Position numbers and translations under genes: made by a program. Below the pieces are notes generated by a model. The model was not told where the DNA came from and did no database searches. It was given only the letters and a program-made list of their open reading frames with translations. Below are positions 6,129-8,843 of a stretch of DNA of 8,843 nt, in pieces. The first letter of the stretch is position 1. Every line of letters begins with the position of its first letter. The DNA is taken from positions 1-8,843 of the forward strand of contig JBFHVL010000141.1 of NCBI GenBank assembly GCA_041589565.1, in the 5' to 3' direction. Source of the DNA: Pleionea sp041589565 (GTDB lineage: Bacteria > Pseudomonadota > Gammaproteobacteria > Enterobacterales > Kangiellaceae).

Positions 6129-8192
6129 ATGGCCACAGAAATAAAACCCGTCCACCTGTTATTGCTTGAACCTTCCTCAAATGATGCGGAAACCATGATT
6201 ACCACCCTACGTAATCACGGCTACCCTGTGCGAGCAACTCAAGTGGTCAACGAAGACGACTTGCGAGAGCATTTGCAGCGTCAGTCTTGGGATCTGTGCC
6301 TTACTCGCGCCGAAGTGAAAGGCCTCAATGCCAATCGGGTCATTGAATTGATCGACGAATACGGTCGTGACATTCCTGTCATTCTAATTTCTAGTGAAGA
6401 TAATGAGTCGGATTTGGTTTCCGCTTTAAAAGTGGGGATCAAAGATGCCGTTCCATTTGCTAGTCAGCAACGGCTCTACCTGGTGGTAAAGCGAGAGCTG
6501 GAAAACCTTGATCAACGCCGATTACGCAAAAAAGCCGAGCTGCAATTAGCAGAAACGGAAAAACGCTGCAGCCTATTGTTAGATAGCTCGCAGGATGCCA
6601 TAGCCTATATTCACGACGGCATGCATATTTACGCCAACCAGGCCTATGTTGAACTATTTGGGTTTGAAGATCCCGATGAGCTTTTATGTATGCCGGTAAT
6701 GGATATGATTGCTTCAGAATGCCATACCGATTTTAAAGATTTCTTACGCCGTTACGCGAAAAACCCATCAAATAACAGTTTCGCCGGTCAGGGTGTAACC
6801 GCTGAAGGCTCAGAGTTTGAAGCCATCATGACTTTGTCCAATGCAACTTACGATAATGAGCCCTGTACACAGGTTTTAATTAAAACCACCAGCGACAGTG
6901 CGGAGCTCGAAGCCAAAGTCAGAGAGCTAAGCGCGCAAGATGTACTAACTGGCCTTTATAATCAAAACTATTTCCAGGACAAGCTGGATGAAATGATTTC
7001 GGTCGGTAGCGAAACTGGTGACAGTCGCCACCTACTCTTTATGGAACTGGATCAATACGCAGAGATTGAAAAAGACTTTGGTATTACCGGAGCCGAAGAT
7101 ATCATTACTGCTGTGGCAGGATGGCTGCAGGAAAACACTGGTGATGCCTTACTCGCCCGTTATGGAAATGAATCCTTTGTTGCCCTGATCGAAGAAAACT
7201 CGCCTGATGCGGCTAAAACGTTTGCCGAAAATCTGTGCGCTAAAACTCGCGAGCACCTCTTTGAAATAGAAGGCAAAACCCAAAAAATCACTTTCAGCAT
7301 TGGGATCACACCGGTAGGCGATCAGGCGAATAATGCTCGGGATCTGATCTCTTTTGCCCACTCTGCCTGTCAACGGGCTCAAAATGCCAAGGGCGACTGC
7401 GTCAAAGCATTCAATAAAATGGTCGATCAAAGTAACTCTGAACACGGCGAAATGATTGAGAAAATTCACGATGCTATTGAGTCAGGTAAACTGCACCTGA
7501 TGTTTCAGCCAGTGGTTAAACTTCATGGTGACGAACGCCCGCTCTACTCCTCTCTGCTGCGGATGAAAACCGACAAAGGCGACATGGCTCCCTCCGAAAT
7601 TTTCCCGATAGCGGAATCTTCCGGCTTAGCAGCAAAACTGGATCGCTGGGTGATTATGCAGTCGGTTAAACAGTTACACTCCAGTAAAGTTAAGGCATCA
7701 CTCTTTGTGCATTTGTCAGCTCCCTCATTAACTGATGAGGGGCTGGCGAAATTTATCGCTGACTTACTCAAGAGCAGTAAACTGCCGCCTACCTCGTTAA
7801 TACTTAGCGTCAAAGCCAGTGATGCTCTCACTTATTTAAAACGGGTTATCGTTTTAGCCAATACCTTACGCAAAATTAAAGTCCAGGTAGCGATAAGCCA
7901 CATCGAGAATAATCCTGAACATTTCGCTTTACTGGATCAAGTGCTGCCTAATTTTGCTATTAGCAGCGGTGATATCACGACCCAGTTGTCTAGCGGTGGC
8001 GATGCCATTTCTGACGTTACACAAATCTGTAATGAAGCTCATCAACGTGACATTATTACCGTCACTCCAAAAGTCGAAGACGCAGCGGCTCTGGCAGCGC
8101 TTTGGCCTCTAGGCGTCGGTTATATTCAGGGCTTTTATTTACAAGCACCCATGAATGAAATGAACTTTGACTTCTCATCTAGCGAGTTCTAA
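6129..8192 (+). CDS. fimX: FimX-like REC-PAS-GGDEF-EAL protein, catalytically degenerate
   Basis: Domain order and length (687 aa; FimX of P. aeruginosa is 691) point to FimX, a polar c-di-GMP receptor that promotes type IV pilus assembly and twitching. REC spans about 8-125: the phosphoacceptor position reads R60 (DLCLTR), the acidic pocket keeps only E14, and the conserved Lys before Pro-Phe is V108. A charged helical linker leads to PAS at about 147-255. GGDEF spans about 262-425, with DVLTGLYN at 271-278 and the signature changed to G346-N-E-S-F350. EAL spans about 440-680: the EALLR motif is S474-S-L-L-R478, and the Asn, Glu and DDFG catalytic positions are also replaced, while the final GYIQGFYLQAP motif remains. 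The C-terminus (MNFDFSS) resembles FimX. It should have neither cyclase nor phosphodiesterase activity. The ATG at 6129 follows AAGGAAAG, somewhat far (about 10-13 bases). It is bounded by its own terminator at 8212-8242. Confidence 0.8.
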   Translation: MATEIKPVHLLLLEPSSNDAETMITTLRNHGYPVRATQVVNEDDLREHLQRQSWDLCLTRAEVKGLNANRVIELIDEYGRDIPVILISSEDNESDLVSALKVGIKDAVPFASQQRLYLVVKRELENLDQRRLRKKAELQLAETEKRCSLLLDSSQDAIAYIHDGMHIYANQAYVELFGFEDPDELLCMPVMDMIASECHTDFKDFLRRYAKNPSNNSFAGQGVTAEGSEFEAIMTLSNATYDNEPCTQVLIKTTSDSAELEAKVRELSAQDVLTGLYNQNYFQDKLDEMISVGSETGDSRHLLFMELDQYAEIEKDFGITGAEDIITAVAGWLQENTGDALLARYGNESFVALIEENSPDAAKTFAENLCAKTREHLFEIEGKTQKITFSIGITPVGDQANNARDLISFAHSACQRAQNAKGDCVKAFNKMVDQSNSEHGEMIEKIHDAIESGKLHLMFQPVVKLHGDERPLYSSLLRMKTDKGDMAPSEIFPIAESSGLAAKLDRWVIMQSVKQLHSSKVKASLFVHLSAPSLTDEGLAKFIADLLKSSKLPPTSLILSVKASDALTYLKRVIVLANTLRKIKVQVAISHIENNPEHFALLDQVLPNFAISSGDITTQLSSGGDAISDVTQICNEAHQRDIITVTPKVEDAAALAALWPLGVGYIQGFYLQAPMNEMNFDFSSSEF

Positions 8193-8211
8193 TTGATAAC
8201 CTGGTTAAAGC

Positions 8212-8242
8212 AAAAAAGGCCAGTCAATTGACTGGCCTTTTT
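8212..8242. terminator. Bidirectional intrinsic terminator between fimX and serB
   Basis: GGCCAGTC (8218-8225) and GACTGGCC (8230-8237) form a perfect 8-bp GC-rich stem around AATT. Six adenines precede it and five thymines follow, then ATTTTT. It can end transcription from both strands and so serves the convergent fimX-like and serB genes. Confidence 0.95.
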
Positions 8243-8253
8243 ATTTTTCAGTG

Positions 8254-8843
8254 TTAGTGGGATTCGTCGAATTGCAAAAGTTGAAGTAGCAATAGCATAT
8301 CGGGTTGATGAATTGCCGCCATAGCCTGAGCTTTGACTTTTGGCTTGGCATCGAATGCGATGCCTAATCCTGCTTCATGCATCATAGGCAAATCATTAGC
8401 ACCATCGCCGATGGCCCAGACCGCTGCAGCCGGCAAAGACAACTGCTCTCGCATTTCGATTAACAACTCTTTTTTTCGCTCACCATCAACGATAATCCCG
8501 GAGACTTCTCCAGTTAACTGCCCCTCTTTTTGCTCTAGAGTATTGGCATGTGCAAAATCGAAATGAAGTTGTCGTTTAAGAGCTTCGACAAATGGAACAA
8601 ACCCTCCCGATACTACTGCCAGATGTATGCCTTGTTGTCTGGCCCACTTAGCCATGGCTTGCACTCCCTGAGTAAACGGTAAATCGGCGGCCAGGTCATC
8701 GATCACGGATACCGGTAACTCTTTTAATAACGCGACTCGCTTGCGCAAGCTTTGAGCAAAATCCAACTCTCCTCGCATGGCAGACTCGGTTATCGCCGCT
8801 ACTTTGTCATAAAAGCCGCAACGACGCGCCAACTCATCGATAC
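8254..8843 (-). CDS. serB: Phosphoserine phosphatase SerB, 5' end outside window
   Basis: SerB is a HAD-superfamily enzyme that dephosphorylates O-phospho-L-serine in the last step of serine synthesis in the cytoplasm. About 195 C-terminal residues are visible (E. coli protein 322 aa). The frame is still open at the right edge, reading IDELARRCGFYDKV, which in the family lies just after the catalytic DxDST motif; that motif and any N-terminal ACT-like part are off the window. Visible family blocks are AMRGELDFAQSLRKRV, LAVVSGGF (motif II serine region), LTGEVSGIIVDGERK and AIGDGANDLPMM (motif III aspartates), then GLGIAFDAKPKV. The TTG at 8832 is an internal leucine, not a start. It converges on the FimX-like gene with a shared terminator 12 bp past its stop. 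I see no damage in the visible part. Confidence 0.96.
   Translation of the reverse strand, partial: IDELARRCGFYDKVAAITESAMRGELDFAQSLRKRVALLKELPVSVIDDLAADLPFTQGVQAMAKWARQQGIHLAVVSGGFVPFVEALKRQLHFDFAHANTLEQKEGQLTGEVSGIIVDGERKKELLIEMREQLSLPAAAVWAIGDGANDLPMMHEAGLGIAFDAKPKVKAQAMAAIHQPDMLLLLQLLQFDESH

Noticed and set aside
7149..7831. Two open frames on the minus strand (7149-7469 and 7544-7831) inside the FimX-like gene
   Set aside because: They are antisense to a well-supported coding frame, and show no recognisable domains or ribosome-binding sites.
8333..8566. Plus-strand open frame over serB
   Set aside because: It mirrors conserved SerB motifs in the opposite strand and has no independent support.

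Overview
The window reads as an ordinary chromosomal segment of a gammaproteobacterium. The EpmA/EpmB-type EF-P lysylation genes, the FimX-like protein and SerB all resemble gammaproteobacterial versions. The exact order cannot be fixed from sequence alone; a marine Oceanospirillales/Kangiella-like or pseudomonad-related lineage is plausible. Base composition looks moderate and even. I see no tRNA, rRNA, insertion sequence, CRISPR array or sign of recent transfer.

Left part (about 1-3815): a translation-factor locus. Elongation factor P (efp) and its lysine ligase (epmA) run on the minus strand, separated by a 60-bp gap holding a perfect 9-bp hairpin. The radical-SAM lysine 2,3-aminomutase (epmB) diverges from efp with 49 bp between start codons. 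EpmB isomerises lysine to beta-lysine, EpmA attaches it to Lys34 of EF-P, and the modified EF-P relieves ribosome stalling at proline runs. Downstream of epmA on the same strand, after 89 bp with a possible promoter of its own, lies a putative amidoligase. Enzymes of this family are predicted to form amide bonds; its partner gene, if any, is off the left edge.

Middle and right part (3816-8253): two plus-strand genes, each preceded by a structured intergenic stretch (273 and 207 bp). The first encodes a 610-residue protein with a helical N-terminal region and a C-terminal PilZ-like domain that lacks the usual arginine motif. The second encodes a 687-residue FimX-like protein (REC-PAS-GGDEF-EAL) whose phosphoacceptor, cyclase and phosphodiesterase residues are nearly all replaced. 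It should act as a sensor or scaffold in type IV pilus control rather than as an enzyme. From memory, P. aeruginosa has a similar neighbourhood (hypothetical gene, fimX, serB).

Right edge: a strong bidirectional terminator separates the FimX-like gene from a convergent serB (phosphoserine phosphatase), whose 5' half is outside the window.

No clearly new system stands out. The points most worth following are the amidoligase beside the EF-P operon, the switchable hairpin between efp and epmA, and the pair of degenerate c-di-GMP-type proteins with palindrome-rich upstream regions.
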